Shown here: positions 46,578-56,675 of the stretch, piece by piece | Layout of the letters: each line of letters starts with the position of its first letter | Numbering within the stretch: the stretch's first letter is position 1 | Origin: an uncultured Flavobacteriales bacterium | Lineage (GTDB): Bacteria > Bacteroidota > Bacteroidia > Flavobacteriales > Crocinitomicaceae | Reading direction: 5' to 3' | DNA length: 64,000 bases | Assembly (NCBI GenBank): GCA_946482515.1 | Contig: CAMLRS010000003.1 | Location: forward strand, 301,906 to 365,905 | The notes under the pieces: model-generated | Told to the model about the DNA's origin: nothing | Seen by the model: only the letters and a program-made list of their open reading frames with translations | The model's database searches: none | Position numbers and translations under genes: made by a program

Positions 46578-49130
46578 TTATGCTTCCGAATTTTCTTCTC
46601 CTTCCTCATCAGATAAGTCAGGTGTATTATCCATTGATTCTCCACCTTCCATTTCTTCCTCATCTTCCTCGTCGCTACGTGGAACGCGAGCTACAGCTGC
46701 GATTTCTGCATTGCCTTTGAGGTTGATCAGACGAACACCCTGCGCCGCACGGCCCATCACACGGATCACATCCATGTGCATACGGATCGTTACACCGGAT
46801 TTGGTGATGATCATCAGATCGTCTTCGTCGCTAACGGTTTTGATCGCGAGCAAAGGACCGGTCTTATCGGTAATGGTGATGGTTTTCACACCTTTTCCTC
46901 CACGGTTGGTGATGCGGTAAACAGGTTCCCCGTCTTCCGGATCGTTCAGGTACGAACGTTTTCCGTAGCCTTTCTCGGAAACCACGAGTACGGTTTCGCT
47001 GTTGTCTTTCACGCAGATCATACCCACCACTTCGTCAGAAGCGCTTTGCAGCGTCACGGCACGTACACCGGAAGCGTTACGGCCCATCGGACGTACTTTC
47101 GATTCGTTGAAGCGGATTGCACGACCGGCTTTGGTAGCGAGTACCATTTCGTTCGTCCCGTCGGTCAGACGTGCTTCAAGCAGCTCGTCGTTCTCGCGGA
47201 TCGTGATCGCGTTGATACCGTTTGTACGCGGACGGGAATAAGCTTCGAGCGATGTTTTCTTGATGATACCTTCTTTGGTACACATCACGATGTAGTTGTT
47301 CTCGACGTATTCCTTGTCGGTCAGGTCCTGAACTTTTACATACGCTTTCACCTTGTCGTCCTGCTCGATGTTCAGGAGGTTCTGGATCGCACGGCCTTTG
47401 GAAAGCTTGTTGCCTTCCGGAATTTCGAATACGCGCATCCAGAAGCAGCGTCCTTTTTCGGTAAAGATGAGCAGGTAGTTGTGGTTCGTTGCCACAAACA
47501 GGTGCTCCAGGAAGTCTTTGTCGCGGGTAGTGGTTCCTTTGGAGCCCATTCCACCGCGGTTCTGAACTTTGTATTCGGAAAGAGATGTACGCTTGATGTA
47601 ACCGGCGTGGGAAATAGTAACCACTACTTCTTCGTCGGCGATCAGATCTTCCATACGCATTTCGGAAGCCGAATATTCGATGTTCGAACGGCGCTCATCA
47701 CCGTATTTCTCTTTTACGTAGAGCAATTCGTCCTTGATGATCTGCATACGGCGCTCTTCGTGTGCCAGGATGTCTTTCAGATCGGCGATCAGCGCCATCA
47801 GGTCGGCGTACTCGGCGCGGAGCTTGTCCTGCTCAAGTCCGGTCAGCTGACGCAGACGCATTTCAACGATCGCACGCGACTGGATGTCACTCAGCTCGAA
47901 GCGCGTCATGAGGTTGTCGCGGGCTTCTTCCGGGCTTTTCGATGCGCGGATGATCTTGATCACTTCGTCGATGTTGTCGGAAGCGATAATGAGTCCTTCG
48001 AGGATGTGTGCACGTTCTTCGGCCTTGCGCAGGTCGAATTTCGTACGGCGAACGATCACGTCGTGACGGAAGTCGATGAAGTTTGAGATCAGCTGTTTGA
48101 TGTTCAGCTGTTCCGGGCGACCGTCTACGAGGCAGATGTTGTTCACGGAGAACGATGTCTGCAGCGACGTGTATTTGTAAAGCTTGTTCAGTACAACGTT
48201 GGCGATTGCTTCGCGCTTCAGCTCAAATACGATACGCATACCGTTACGGTCGGATTCGTCTCGGATATCGGAAATACCTTCGATCTTTTTGTCGTTAACG
48301 AGGTCAGCCGTCTTTTTGATCAGCTCGGCTTTGTTGACCTGGTATGGAATTTCCGTTACGATGATCTGCTCGCGGCCGTTGGATTCTTCAATTTCTGCCT
48401 TTGCACGGATCACCACGCGGCCTCTACCTGTCAGCAACGCCTCGCGCGCGCCTTCGTAACCGTAGATGGTACCTCCGGTAGGGAAGTCCGGTGCTTTGAT
48501 GTAATGCAGGAGCTCTTCGGCTTCGATATCTTTATTGTCAACGTAAGCGATGCAGCCGTCAACAACTTCCGACAGGTTGTGCGGAGCCATGTTGGTGGCC
48601 ATACCTACGGCAATACCGCTGGCACCGTTTACGAGCAGGTTCGGGATTTTGGAAGGAAGAACAGTTGGTTCCTGGAGCGAGTCGTCGAAGTTCGGCTGGA
48701 AATCAACCGTTTCTTTTTCGAGGTCTTCGAGCATGTCTTCCGCGATCTTGCGCAGACGTGCCTCGGTATAACGCATTGCTGCCGGACTGTCACCATCGAC
48801 CGATCCGAAGTTACCCTGTCCGTCTACCAGCGGGTAGCGCAGTGACCAGGGCTGTGCCATACGCACCATCGTGTCATACACGGAGCTGTCACCATGCGGG
48901 TGATACTTACCGAGCACCTCACCAACGATACGGGCGGATTTCTTGTGCGGACGGTTGGAGTAAACCCCGAGGTCCTGCATACCATATAATACACGGCGGT
49001 GAACCGGCTTGAATCCGTCTCTCACATCCGGAAGCGCACGTGACACAATAACCGACATCGAATAATCGATGTACGCCGATTTCATTTCATCTTCGATGTT
49101 AATCTGGATTATCTTTTCTCCATCTGCCAT
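46578..49130 (-). CDS. gyrA: DNA gyrase subunit A
   Basis: This 850-aa topoisomerase subunit introduces negative supercoils together with GyrB. The N-terminal breakage-reunion domain starts [20 protein letters not shown]. The DNA-linking Tyr121 lies in [10 protein letters not shown]. The C-terminal beta-pinwheel has repeated blades and a GyrA-box-like stretch ([15 protein letters not shown]). A very acidic tail closes the protein ([11 protein letters not shown] ... EEGEENSEA). It is transcribed divergently from clpC. Several long frames on the opposite strand are shadows of this gene. Confidence 0.98.
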   Translation of the reverse strand: MADGEKIIQINIEDEMKSAYIDYSMSVIVSRALPDVRDGFKPVHRRVLYGMQDLGVYSNRPHKKSARIVGEVLGKYHPHGDSSVYDTMVRMAQPWSLRYPLVDGQGNFGSVDGDSPAAMRYTEARLRKIAEDMLEDLEKETVDFQPNFDDSLQEPTVLPSKIPNLLVNGASGIAVGMATNMAPHNLSEVVDGCIAYVDNKDIEAEELLHYIKAPDFPTGGTIYGYEGAREALLTGRGRVVIRAKAEIEESNGREQIIVTEIPYQVNKAELIKKTADLVNDKKIEGISDIRDESDRNGMRIVFELKREAIANVVLNKLYKYTSLQTSFSVNNICLVDGRPEQLNIKQLISNFIDFRHDVIVRRTKFDLRKAEERAHILEGLIIASDNIDEVIKIIRASKSPEEARDNLMTRFELSDIQSRAIVEMRLRQLTGLEQDKLRAEYADLMALIADLKDILAHEERRMQIIKDELLYVKEKYGDERRSNIEYSASEMRMEDLIADEEVVVTISHAGYIKRTSLSEYKVQNRGGMGSKGTTTRDKDFLEHLFVATNHNYLLIFTEKGRCFWMRVFEIPEGNKLSKGRAIQNLLNIEQDDKVKAYVKVQDLTDKEYVENNYIVMCTKEGIIKKTSLEAYSRPRTNGINAITIRENDELLEARLTDGTNEMVLATKAGRAIRFNESKVRPMGRNASGVRAVTLQSASDEVVGMICVKDNSETVLVVSEKGYGKRSYLNDPEDGEPVYRITNRGGKGVKTITITDKTGPLLAIKTVSDEDDLMIITKSGVTIRMHMDVIRVMGRAAQGVRLINLKGNAEIAAVARVPRSDEEDEEEMEGGESMDNTPDLSDEEGEENSEA

Positions 49131-49293
49131 CTTGTCATTGTTTTAAATTAAGCACGAAAATTGTGTGCAAAAAAAGCAAGGTTCGAAATTAGCAATTATC
49201 CTCCTGTAGTAAAGAGCGTGAATTGGGTTTTTACTAACAAAAAATGGTGAAAAAATGCTGTTTGGAATCACTTATTAACATTTTATCCGTTTA

Positions 49294-49301
49294 TATATTT
49301 G
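49294..49301 (+). promoter_or_regulatory. Promoter -7 box TATATTTG of clpC
   Basis: This is a perfect TAnnTTTG, 60 bases ahead of the ATG at 49362. No -33 TTG at the usual spacing was found. Confidence 0.5.
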
Positions 49302-49361
49302 TGTGATGCGAAAACCGTCCTGAAAGGCGCCGAACGCAAGCACTTAAAACAGAAAGTAATT

Positions 49362-51881
49362 ATGGAAGCAAAATTTTCTCCTCGTGTCAAAGACGTTCTG
49401 AGCTTCAGTAGAGAGGAGGCTTTGCGTTTGGGAAATGATTTCATCGGTGTCGAGCATTTCTTCCTGGGAATACTGCGGGAAGGAGAGGGAAACGCCGTTA
49501 AAATACTGTCGGGCTTCAACCTCGATCTCGGACAAATCAAGAACGAGCTGGAAAAACAGCTCATCGAAACCGCCAAGTCCGGAACCGCGCCCGGAGCAAA
49601 CATTCCACTGGTAAAACAGGCCGAACGTTTGTTAAAAATAACCTACCTCGAAGCCAAATTGTTCAAGAGTCCTGTGATAGGAACCGAACATTTGCTACTT
49701 TCGATGTTAAAGGACGAGGATTCGGTCGTGTGCCGTACCCTCAGTCGTTATGGAGTGAATTACAATACCGTTAAAGACGAATTAGACGATATGCTGGACG
49801 AAAACAACATCCCGCGTGCAGAGCTTCCGGGTTCTGCCGACGATGAAGATCAAACATTCGGTTCCGGGCAGCGCAAATCAGCCGACCCGAAATCCAAAAC
49901 ACCTGTGCTCGATAATTTCGGGCGCGACCTGACAAAAATGGCAGAAGCCGGCAAGCTCGACCCGATCGTGGGTCGTGAGCGCGAAATTGAGCGCGTAAGC
50001 CAGATCCTTTCCCGCCGTAAGAAAAACAACCCTATCCTGATTGGTGAGCCGGGCGTTGGTAAAAGCGCCATCGCCGAAGGATTGGCACTGCGTATTGTAC
50101 AGCGCAAAGTTTCCCGCGTGCTGTTCAACAAGCGTATCGTTTCCCTCGACCTTGCTTCCCTGGTTGCAGGTACCAAATACCGCGGTCAGTTCGAAGAGCG
50201 TATGAAAGCGGTCATGGCAGAGATCGAAAAGAACCCCGACATCATCCTGTTCATCGACGAGATCCACACGATCATCGGTGCTGGTGGCGCCAGCGGTTCG
50301 CTCGATGCATCCAATATGTTCAAGCCGGCACTCGCCCGCGGTGAAATGCAGGCCATCGGTGCTACAACACTCGACGAATACCGCCAGTACATTGAGAAAG
50401 ATGGCGCATTAGAGCGTCGTTTCCAGAAAGTATTGGTAGAGCCGACAACCATGGAGGAAACCGTACAAATCCTGAACAACATCAAGGAGCGCTACGAAGA
50501 GCACCACATGGTAACGTACACCGACGAGGCAATTGTTGCGTGTGTGAAGCTGACAGAGCGTTACATCACCGATCGTCACCTGCCGGATAAGGCCATCGAT
50601 GCATTGGATGAAGTTGGATCACGTGTCCACCTGACAAATATTCATGTGCCGAAAGAGATCATCGACATCGAAACCGAGATCGAAGCGCTGAAAGAACAGA
50701 AAAACGAAGTGATCAAGACCCAGCAATACGAAAAAGCGGCCGAGCTGCGTGATTCCGAGCGCAAGCTCCAGGAACGCCTCGAGGAAGCGAAAAAACGCTG
50801 GGAAGACGATTCCAAAGCCAAGCGCGTAACCGTTACCGAAGAGCATGTAGCCGAAGTGGTTTCCATGATGTGCGGTATCCCGGTAACCCGTGTGGCACAA
50901 AACGAAATGGGCAAGCTCGCCACGATGGGCGACGACCTGAAAGGCAAAGTGATCGGCCAGGACGAAGCCGTTGAGAAAGTGGTGAGAGCCATTCAGCGAA
51001 ACCGCGCCGGACTGAAAGATCCGAACAAGCCGATCGGTTCCTTCTTTTTCCTCGGACCAACAGGTGTGGGTAAAACCCAACTGGCGAAAGTACTCGCTCG
51101 TTACCTCTTCGACACCGAAGACGCACTCATCCGTATCGATATGTCGGAATACATGGAGAAATTCTCCATCTCCCGACTCGTTGGAGCGCCTCCGGGATAC
51201 GTTGGTTACGAAGAAGGTGGTCAGCTGACCGAAAAAGTGCGTCGCAAGCCGTACTCCATCGTATTGCTCGATGAGGTCGAAAAAGCACACCCGGATGTAT
51301 TCAACCTGTTGTTGCAGGCCCTCGACGACGGACACATGACCGACGGACTCGGCCGTAAGATCGACTTCAAAAACACGATCCTGATCATGACTTCCAACAT
51401 CGGTGCGCGTCAGCTGGCTGATTTTGGAGCCGGAGTAGGATTTGGAACCAAAGCACGTGAGGAATCGCGCGAGGAAAACGCGAAAAGTGTTATCCAGAAC
51501 GCCCTCCGCAAAGCGTTTGCACCGGAGTTCCTGAACCGTATCGATGATATGATCATTTTCCACTCCCTGTCACGTGAGAGCATCCACAAGATCATCGATT
51601 TGGAGCTCGTGAAACTGTTCAATCGTATCAAAGACCTCGGTTACACAGCCAATATGACAGAGAAAGCGAAAGATTTCATTGTCGACAAAGGTTACGACGA
51701 GAAATTCGGTGCGCGTCCATTGAAGCGTGCGATCCAGAAATACATCGAAGATCCGCTCGCAGAAGAGATCATCAAAGCGAACCTGCAAATGGGTGATACT
51801 ATCTTGCTGGACATCGACGAAAAAGAACCGCAGCTGCGCATTTCCATCGAAAAAGGATCTGCCAAGCCAGCGAAAAAATAA
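49362..51881 (+). CDS. clpC: ATP-dependent Clp protease ATP-binding subunit ClpC
   Basis: This 839-aa AAA+ unfoldase feeds proteins to ClpP. Two Clp_N repeats occupy residues 1-150 ([32 protein letters not shown]). AAA-1 has Walker A GEPGVGKS at 228-235. A UVR-type coiled-coil follows near 450-485 ([19 protein letters not shown]), which separates ClpC from ClpB. AAA-2 has Walker A GPTGVGKT at 565-572, and the ClpP-contact loop is GVGFG. The start at 49362 is chosen because Clp_N similarity begins there and the upstream 21 codons are unrelated. A terminator follows directly. Confidence 0.97.
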   Translation: MEAKFSPRVKDVLSFSREEALRLGNDFIGVEHFFLGILREGEGNAVKILSGFNLDLGQIKNELEKQLIETAKSGTAPGANIPLVKQAERLLKITYLEAKLFKSPVIGTEHLLLSMLKDEDSVVCRTLSRYGVNYNTVKDELDDMLDENNIPRAELPGSADDEDQTFGSGQRKSADPKSKTPVLDNFGRDLTKMAEAGKLDPIVGREREIERVSQILSRRKKNNPILIGEPGVGKSAIAEGLALRIVQRKVSRVLFNKRIVSLDLASLVAGTKYRGQFEERMKAVMAEIEKNPDIILFIDEIHTIIGAGGASGSLDASNMFKPALARGEMQAIGATTLDEYRQYIEKDGALERRFQKVLVEPTTMEETVQILNNIKERYEEHHMVTYTDEAIVACVKLTERYITDRHLPDKAIDALDEVGSRVHLTNIHVPKEIIDIETEIEALKEQKNEVIKTQQYEKAAELRDSERKLQERLEEAKKRWEDDSKAKRVTVTEEHVAEVVSMMCGIPVTRVAQNEMGKLATMGDDLKGKVIGQDEAVEKVVRAIQRNRAGLKDPNKPIGSFFFLGPTGVGKTQLAKVLARYLFDTEDALIRIDMSEYMEKFSISRLVGAPPGYVGYEEGGQLTEKVRRKPYSIVLLDEVEKAHPDVFNLLLQALDDGHMTDGLGRKIDFKNTILIMTSNIGARQLADFGAGVGFGTKAREESREENAKSVIQNALRKAFAPEFLNRIDDMIIFHSLSRESIHKIIDLELVKLFNRIKDLGYTANMTEKAKDFIVDKGYDEKFGARPLKRAIQKYIEDPLAEEIIKANLQMGDTILLDIDEKEPQLRISIEKGSAKPAKK

Positions 51882-51901
51882 CAACAGCATGCTGTGATGA
51901 G

Positions 51902-51926
51902 AAAGGCTCCTTCGGGGGCCTTTTTT
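51902..51926 (+). terminator. Terminator of clpC
   Basis: AAAGGCTCC, loop TTCG, GGGGCCTTTTTT: a tight TTCG-loop hairpin followed by a T-run. Confidence 0.88.
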
Positions 51927-52221
51927 GATATTAGGATCTCAGGACATTAAGAGATGGTTGATGCTGGATGCTGGATGCTGGATGCTTGATTTTTGATGCA
52001 TAGTGATGGAGATTGAATTCCTAACTCTATGAATATCAAACTCATAACTCAACAACTATTCCTATATGCCCTATGTTTCTATGTGGTAGAATGAAAAGGA
52101 TTATGCGGTTAAAAAGCAAAAACGCGGATCAGGATAGACGTTCTGGGGAATCGTTCCTGTCTCCGCGCTCTGTTTATGATCCGCCACCACAGCGGACCGA
52201 TTTATAAGGTAGCTTCGATTA
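51927..52221. repeat. Intergenic region with heptamer tandem and word repeats
   Basis: The block gatattaggatctcaggaca (51926 on) matches one at about 44190. At 51957-52005 a tandem of a 7-bp unit (gatgctg, about three clean copies, then decayed) occurs. About 52055-52090 reads ctatatgccctatgtttcta and tgtggta, like 42053 and 44251. The last ~130 bases show nothing recognisable and no gene. Confidence 0.6.
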
Positions 52222-52611
52222 TCAGTTATTGTCGGTATGGATCCAGTTGTGCACAAGCTGATCGTGCTCGTCATAAAAACGCTGCATCGCTTCATCAGCT
52301 TTAGAAGGCTGTCCCGGGATCCGTTGCTCGATCTCTTCGAAAGCGTTCTGAATGCTGTCCAGTATGGAAGAATTCATGAGGATCAGGGACGTAGATGTAT
52401 CGAACTTATAGCCGTGAAAGACATCGATGATCTTTTGCCTGTCCTGTACTTCCCGAGGCAGCAGTTTTTCCTTTTTGGAAAGCTCATTGAAGAAAGGGAG
52501 CAGCTTGGCACTGAGCTCAATGAAGTGGCGCAGAACAATGGTAGCATCATTGACCTGCTGTATAGCTCTGCTGCTCATAACCCGTTTTTTGATCAGCTTC
52601 TTTTCCATCAC
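52222..52611 (-). CDS. Hypothetical small helical protein
   Basis: This 129-aa protein is mostly charged and helical: LRHFIELSAKLLPFFNELSK, REVQDRQKIIDVFHGYKFD, LDSIQNAFEEIEQR. It has no signal peptide. I do not recognise a family. It is chosen over the overlapping plus-strand frame (52237-52707) because its composition is that of a soluble protein and the plus-strand product looks like a shadow. It stands alone between repeat-rich spacers. Confidence 0.6.
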   Translation of the reverse strand: MMEKKLIKKRVMSSRAIQQVNDATIVLRHFIELSAKLLPFFNELSKKEKLLPREVQDRQKIIDVFHGYKFDTSTSLILMNSSILDSIQNAFEEIEQRIPGQPSKADEAMQRFYDEHDQLVHNWIHTDNN

Positions 52612-52734
52612 AAATGTGTTTTTGAACCTATTAATAAGACGCCTGAATCGCCTCGCTGGTTGGAATACTTACGTTTGGTTTACCAAAATGGGTTTTTTAC
52701 TGATTAAACAGCTTCTTTGCGCTAGTATCCGGAA

Positions 52735-52800
52735 TCGTTTTAGTATCCGGTAGACAATTGACAGTTTACAATGGACAATTAGGTAGCACTCAACTGCCAA
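52735..52800. repeat. Short degenerate repeat spacer before folD
   Basis: Words such as tagtatccggaatcg/tagtatccggtag and gacaattgacagtttacaat are repeated with changes. No gene is present. Confidence 0.4.
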
Positions 52801-52806
52801 TTGTAG

Positions 52807-52814
52807 TACATTTG
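52807..52814 (+). promoter_or_regulatory. Promoter -7 box TACATTTG of folD
   Basis: This is a perfect TAnnTTTG, 14 bases ahead of the folD ATG at 52829. Confidence 0.6.
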
Positions 52815-52828
52815 CAAAAAAAATAACA

Positions 52829-53707
52829 ATGAAGATCCTCAACGGTAAAGAAACAGCGGAAACGATCAAGAAAGAACTGCGTGAGCTGGTAAAACAGCGC
52901 AAGGCGGAAGGACGTAAAATCCCGCACCTGGCTGCGATCCTGGTCGGTAACGACGGCGGTTCTATTACGTACGTCAATTCCAAAGTGAAAGCCTGCGAGG
53001 AAATTGGTTTTGAAAGCACGCTCATTCGTTACGATGATTCGGTCTCCGAAGAAGTGCTTTTGAATAAAGTGCACGCGCTCAACGAAGACAAAAGCATCGA
53101 CGGTTTTATCGTTCAGCTGCCGTTGCCGGAACACATCGACGAAATGAAAGTGACACTGGCCATCGATCCGAAAAAAGACGTCGACGGTTTCCATCCGATC
53201 AATGTCGGAAATATGATGCTGAACATCCCGGGATTTGTTCCTGCAACTCCGGCAGGAATAGTTGAGCTGATGCGTCGTTACAATATTGAAACAGCTGGAA
53301 AGAATTGTGTAGTAGTCGGTCGAAGCAATATTGTAGGAACACCGTTGAGCCTGCTGCTTGGAAAGAACACCGATCCAGGAAATTGCACAGTGACACTCGT
53401 GCACTCGAAATCAGAAAACATCGCGGAAATTTGCCGAAATGCAGACATCCTGATTGCTGCTGTTGGTATTCCGGGATTCATTACCGCCGATATGGTCAAG
53501 GAAGACGCTGTGGTGATCGATGTGGGAACAACCCGCGTTGACGATGCAACCCGCGAGCGCGGCTGGCGACTGGCCGGTGATGTGAAATTCGACGAAGTAG
53601 CGCCGAAGTGTTCCTATATCTCTCCAGTGCCCGGTGGAGTAGGGCCAATGACCATTGCTTCGTTGATGATCAACACCCTGAAGGCAATGGAATTGAAAGG
53701 GAAATAA
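52829..53707 (+). CDS. folD: Methylenetetrahydrofolate dehydrogenase / cyclohydrolase
   Basis: This 292-aa bifunctional enzyme interconverts 5,10-methylene-, methenyl- and 10-formyl-tetrahydrofolate with NADP. The catalytic Tyr48 and Lys52 are in [13 protein letters not shown]. The conserved [14 protein letters not shown] and [11 protein letters not shown] segments are present. The nucleotide-binding turn is [11 protein letters not shown], and the closing signature is [16 protein letters not shown]. It is full length, with its own promoter box. It supplies one-carbon units to the pathway that metE in this window also uses. Confidence 0.98.
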   Translation: MKILNGKETAETIKKELRELVKQRKAEGRKIPHLAAILVGNDGGSITYVNSKVKACEEIGFESTLIRYDDSVSEEVLLNKVHALNEDKSIDGFIVQLPLPEHIDEMKVTLAIDPKKDVDGFHPINVGNMMLNIPGFVPATPAGIVELMRRYNIETAGKNCVVVGRSNIVGTPLSLLLGKNTDPGNCTVTLVHSKSENIAEICRNADILIAAVGIPGFITADMVKEDAVVIDVGTTRVDDATRERGWRLAGDVKFDEVAPKCSYISPVPGGVGPMTIASLMINTLKAMELKGK

Positions 53708-53709
53708 AG

Positions 53710-53717
53710 TATATTTG
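53710..53717 (+). promoter_or_regulatory. Promoter -7 box TATATTTG of the Pmp3-domain lipoprotein gene
   Basis: This is a perfect TAnnTTTG, 21 bases ahead of the ATG at 53739. It shows that the start is 53739 rather than 53715. Confidence 0.6.
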
Positions 53718-53738
53718 TTTAAAATTAAACAAACCCCT

Positions 53739-54374
53739 ATGAAAAAAATCTTACCAATTGTTGCAATCGCTGCCATGGCGGCTATCGTAACCAGCTGTTC
53801 TACAAGCAATGACGTTGTTGGAGGTGTTTTCCAGAAGCGTAAATACAACAAAGGATTCTACTGGAACCGCTCCGGAAAAATGGGCGCTGCCGAGGAAAAC
53901 AACCTGGCACAGCAAAAGAAGGAAGAAACGATCAGAACGGCCAACGAAGAAACCGTTGCGGCTTTGGATAAAAAAGAGATCGCTACAACTGAATCTTCTT
54001 TGCAACCAGCTACTTACGGTTATCAGTCAACGACTGTTACTCCTGAGACAGAAACAACAAATGTGGTAAACGAGCACCGTCAGGCACCTGCACAGCCGCA
54101 ATCAGCACCTGAGCAGTCGAATAAAGAAACTGTGTTAAAAAAGAATAAATCTGTCAAAGACGTACTGCGTAAAAAACAGTCACACGACAGCAACAGTCAG
54201 GACGATGCGATGTTCATCCTCGCTGTGATCTTTGCGATCCTCATTCCACCACTCGGCGTGGCAATTTACACGAGCATCGACTGGATGAAAGTATTGATCT
54301 GCTTCCTCCTGTGCCTCCTGTTCTTCCTTCCGGGAATGATTTACGCACTGTTGGTCGTATTCGATGTGATCTAA
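53739..54374 (+). CDS. Lipoprotein with C-terminal YqaE/Pmp3 domain
   Basis: This 211-aa protein has a lipoprotein signal peptide with the lipobox VTSC at about Cys20. A polar Gln/Thr-rich middle follows (residues 40-140). The C-terminal Pmp3/YqaE module of two membrane helices is FILAVIFAILIPPLGVAIYT and VLICFLLCLLFFLPGMIYAL, ending VVFDVI. Pmp3 proteins are small stress-related membrane proteins. Fusion to a lipidated N-terminus is described in Bacteroidota, but the role is unknown. It has its own promoter and terminator. Confidence 0.85.
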   Translation: MKKILPIVAIAAMAAIVTSCSTSNDVVGGVFQKRKYNKGFYWNRSGKMGAAEENNLAQQKKEETIRTANEETVAALDKKEIATTESSLQPATYGYQSTTVTPETETTNVVNEHRQAPAQPQSAPEQSNKETVLKKNKSVKDVLRKKQSHDSNSQDDAMFILAVIFAILIPPLGVAIYTSIDWMKVLICFLLCLLFFLPGMIYALLVVFDVI

Positions 54375-54395
54375 CAGCAACAAACATATCAAGAC

Positions 54396-54417
54396 GAGGG
54401 GCGCAAGCCCCTTTTCT
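54396..54417 (+). terminator. Terminator after the Pmp3-domain gene
   Basis: AGGGGC (54397-54402), loop GCAA, GCCCCT (54407-54412), then TTTTCTGTTTT. Confidence 0.75.
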
Positions 54418-54574
54418 GTTTTATAGACTTTAAGACTTCAGGACATCAAGACATCAAGATATGATGTTGATACTGGATTAGACTTCATCAAAAATCAAAA
54501 ATTAACCATCCAACATCCGCCTTAGCGATCTCTGCGGTAAAAAGACTGGAGACTGAGGACCGAATGACCAGAGA
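54418..54574. repeat. Degenerate intergenic word repeats
   Basis: gactttaagacttcaggaca, tcaagacatcaagatatga and later actggagactgaggaccgaa repeat short units of the same families seen at 44190-44320 and 51926-51950. No gene is present. Confidence 0.6.
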
Positions 54575-56071
54575 CTAAAGTCGCTCAAGAGGCGTCTTCA
54601 CGCCATCCACCAGCGAGTAGCAAGCCAGCTTATCCCGGAAAACAGAAGATTTGAACAGCGAACGGTTCAGCAGCATGCGCACACATTCCTGGATCCCTTC
54701 CACAATAGAAGGATGCGGGTGAATAAGCTCGGAGATCACATGGATCGGCATATCGAGCTTGATCAGTAATCCGATAGCCTGTATGGCGCTGGAAGCGTGT
54801 TCTCCTACGGCACGCATGCCCAGGATCTTCATTTCTGCGTCGTTGGTAACGATGATCTTGAAAAAGCCCTGTGTTTTACGCATCGCAATTGCGCGTGCAA
54901 TCACGGAGTAATCGAGCTTTACGATCTTCACCGGGATGTTTTTCTCCACGCAGGTCTGTTCGTTGAGGCCAACTGCCGCTACTTCCGGCTGAAGGAACAT
55001 GATCGTACAGACATTGTCGTAATTCTGGCGTTCCTTGGTTTGTCCGAAAGCCAGCTCTACGGCATGACGGGCTTCGATTTCGCCCATGTTTACCAGCGCA
55101 ATACGTCCGGAAACATCACCTACAGCATAAATATGCGGAACATTCGTCACCGTATCATCGTCGCCGATGTGGAAGCCACGTTTCGACATTTTCACGCCTG
55201 CGGCCGGCAGATCAAGCTGCTCCACGTTCGGTACGCGACCAATCGACAACAGGGCCTTTTCTGCCTGGATGACTTCCTTGCGGCCATCCGGGTAAGTGAT
55301 TTCATATTCGACGCTGTCGCCCAGGTTCTCCAGGCGCTCGAGCTGTGCGTTATGGTGAATGGTGACACCTTTTTGCTCAAGGTTGTCACTCACAATCTTC
55401 GAAATATCTTCGTCTTCGAATGGAAGAATGCGGTCCTGACGATCGATCAGATACACCTTGGTTTTCCCGAAATTCGAAAAGATCGTAGCGTATTCACAAC
55501 CAATGACCCCGGCACCGACAATCACGAGGCTTTTTGGGTAAGCATCGAGGTTTTCGATACCATCGCTGGTCAGAACGGTGCGCTCGTCTACAACAATATT
55601 GTGTTCTTTCCGCGGACGGCTTCCCGTGGCAATAACGATCTTATCGCCGTAAACGACCTTTCTGTAGCCGTCGTGCGAAATCTCTACTTCGTGGTCGTTG
55701 AGGAATTTTCCGACACCACGCTCATAAGTGAGCAGTCGTTGCATCGTTTCCGTCTGCAAGAGCTTCAGGTGACAGGAATACTGGAATTTGCGTTCGAAAA
55801 CAGCTTCGTCGACTGTCTTGGCGATGTCTTCCCAGGGAAGGTAGAACTTTTCCCGGCCTTTCTCCAGGATCATATCGTTTACGCTGGCTACCTTCTGGGA
55901 CATTTCCCAAAGGGTTTTCGAAGACAAAGCGCCGTTGTAGACACCGGCACCGCCCACACGTTCCCGTTCGATCAGGCAAACCCGCTTACCGAAATCAATG
56001 CCACGCATCGCAGCAGCATAGCCGGCTGGCCCGCCACCGATTACAATCAGGTCAAACTTTTCCGATTCCAT
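54575..56071 (-). CDS. FAD-dependent pyridine-nucleotide oxidoreductase lacking the redox cysteine pair
   Basis: This 498-aa flavoprotein has the fold of lipoamide dehydrogenase / soluble transhydrogenase. FAD binding is at residues 7-25 (LIVIGGGPAGYAAAMRG), NAD(P) binding near 180-200 (LVIVGAGVIGCEYATIF), and the second FAD motif is HIYAVGDVSGRIALVNM. The C-terminal dimer domain has HPHPSIVEG, with the His-Glu pair. In place of the disulphide motif GGTCLNVGCIPSK it reads GGAGVYNGALSSK, so both cysteines are missing. It therefore cannot use dithiol chemistry. A transhydrogenase- or quinone-reductase-like reaction is possible, but the substrate is unknown. Confidence 0.88.
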   Translation of the reverse strand: MESEKFDLIVIGGGPAGYAAAMRGIDFGKRVCLIERERVGGAGVYNGALSSKTLWEMSQKVASVNDMILEKGREKFYLPWEDIAKTVDEAVFERKFQYSCHLKLLQTETMQRLLTYERGVGKFLNDHEVEISHDGYRKVVYGDKIVIATGSRPRKEHNIVVDERTVLTSDGIENLDAYPKSLVIVGAGVIGCEYATIFSNFGKTKVYLIDRQDRILPFEDEDISKIVSDNLEQKGVTIHHNAQLERLENLGDSVEYEITYPDGRKEVIQAEKALLSIGRVPNVEQLDLPAAGVKMSKRGFHIGDDDTVTNVPHIYAVGDVSGRIALVNMGEIEARHAVELAFGQTKERQNYDNVCTIMFLQPEVAAVGLNEQTCVEKNIPVKIVKLDYSVIARAIAMRKTQGFFKIIVTNDAEMKILGMRAVGEHASSAIQAIGLLIKLDMPIHVISELIHPHPSIVEGIQECVRMLLNRSLFKSSVFRDKLACYSLVDGVKTPLERL

Positions 56072-56118
56072 TCGGGAACGAATATAACAAATAGCAGCTT
56101 ACATGCGGAAACATGAAC

Positions 56119-56126
56119 TAATTTTG
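56119..56126 (+). promoter_or_regulatory. Promoter -7 box TAATTTTG abutting the YkgJ start
   Basis: This is a perfect TAnnTTTG whose last base is 5 bases before the ATG at 56132. If used, transcription would start at or next to the start codon. Confidence 0.5.
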
Positions 56127-56131
56127 GCAGT

Positions 56132-56614
56132 ATGAAATACCAGTCGTTGTTGCAGCACGCCGTTGCAGAAAAAGAAGTGTACCAGAAGCTGGCAACCCGC
56201 CTTAAAAAGGCCAATCCACGCAACCTGGACAAGGCCTTCCACCAGGCACACGACCGCGTATTCAAAAAAGTGGATTGCCTGCAATGCGCCAATTGCTGTA
56301 AAACCACCAGCCCGATCTTCCGCGATGTGGATATCCGCAGGATTTCCCGGAAATTGCGCCTGTCGGAAACGGCCTTTATCAAACAATACCTCCAGCTCGA
56401 CAACGAGGGCGATTACGTACTCACAACAGCGCCTTGTCCGTTCCTCGGATCCGATAATTATTGCTCGATCTATGAAGACCGTCCGCTGGCTTGTCGCGAG
56501 TATCCGCATACCGATCGCAAGAATATGTTCCAGATCCTCAACCTGACCCGTAAAAACATGGAGGTTTGTCCCGCCGTTACTCACATCATGCAGGAAATTC
56601 TACGGGATTTTTAA
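56132..56614 (+). CDS. YkgJ-family Cys-cluster protein
   Basis: This 160-aa protein of the YkgJ zinc/iron-chelating family has its cysteines in CLQCANCCKT (residues 49-58), then CPFLGSDNYCSIYEDRPLAC and a late VCP. The motif CxxCxxCC...C...C...RPxxCR is the family hallmark. It is cytosolic. The biochemical role is not established. It is divergent from the FAD oxidoreductase with a 60-bp gap. Confidence 0.92.
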   Translation: MKYQSLLQHAVAEKEVYQKLATRLKKANPRNLDKAFHQAHDRVFKKVDCLQCANCCKTTSPIFRDVDIRRISRKLRLSETAFIKQYLQLDNEGDYVLTTAPCPFLGSDNYCSIYEDRPLACREYPHTDRKNMFQILNLTRKNMEVCPAVTHIMQEILRDF

Positions 56615-56675
56615 CAAAACTTTACAACCATTCGGTATATTTAGCGTCTAGTAGACAGTCTGATACCCAAAATAC

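Noticed and set aside
46776..48086. 436-codon open frame on the plus strand
   Set aside because: It lies wholly antisense to gyrA. The long open frame reflects gyrA codon bias, and the product shows no family motifs.
50619..51563. 314-codon open frame on the minus strand
   Set aside because: It is antisense to clpC, with no recognisable features.
52237..52707. 156-codon open frame on the plus strand
   Set aside because: It overlaps the better minus-strand candidate at 52222-52611, extends into a repeat-rich spacer and has no family features. The choice is not certain.
54797..56116. 439-codon open frame on the plus strand
   Set aside because: It is antisense to the FAD oxidoreductase, whose motifs are unmistakable. 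It is a shadow frame.
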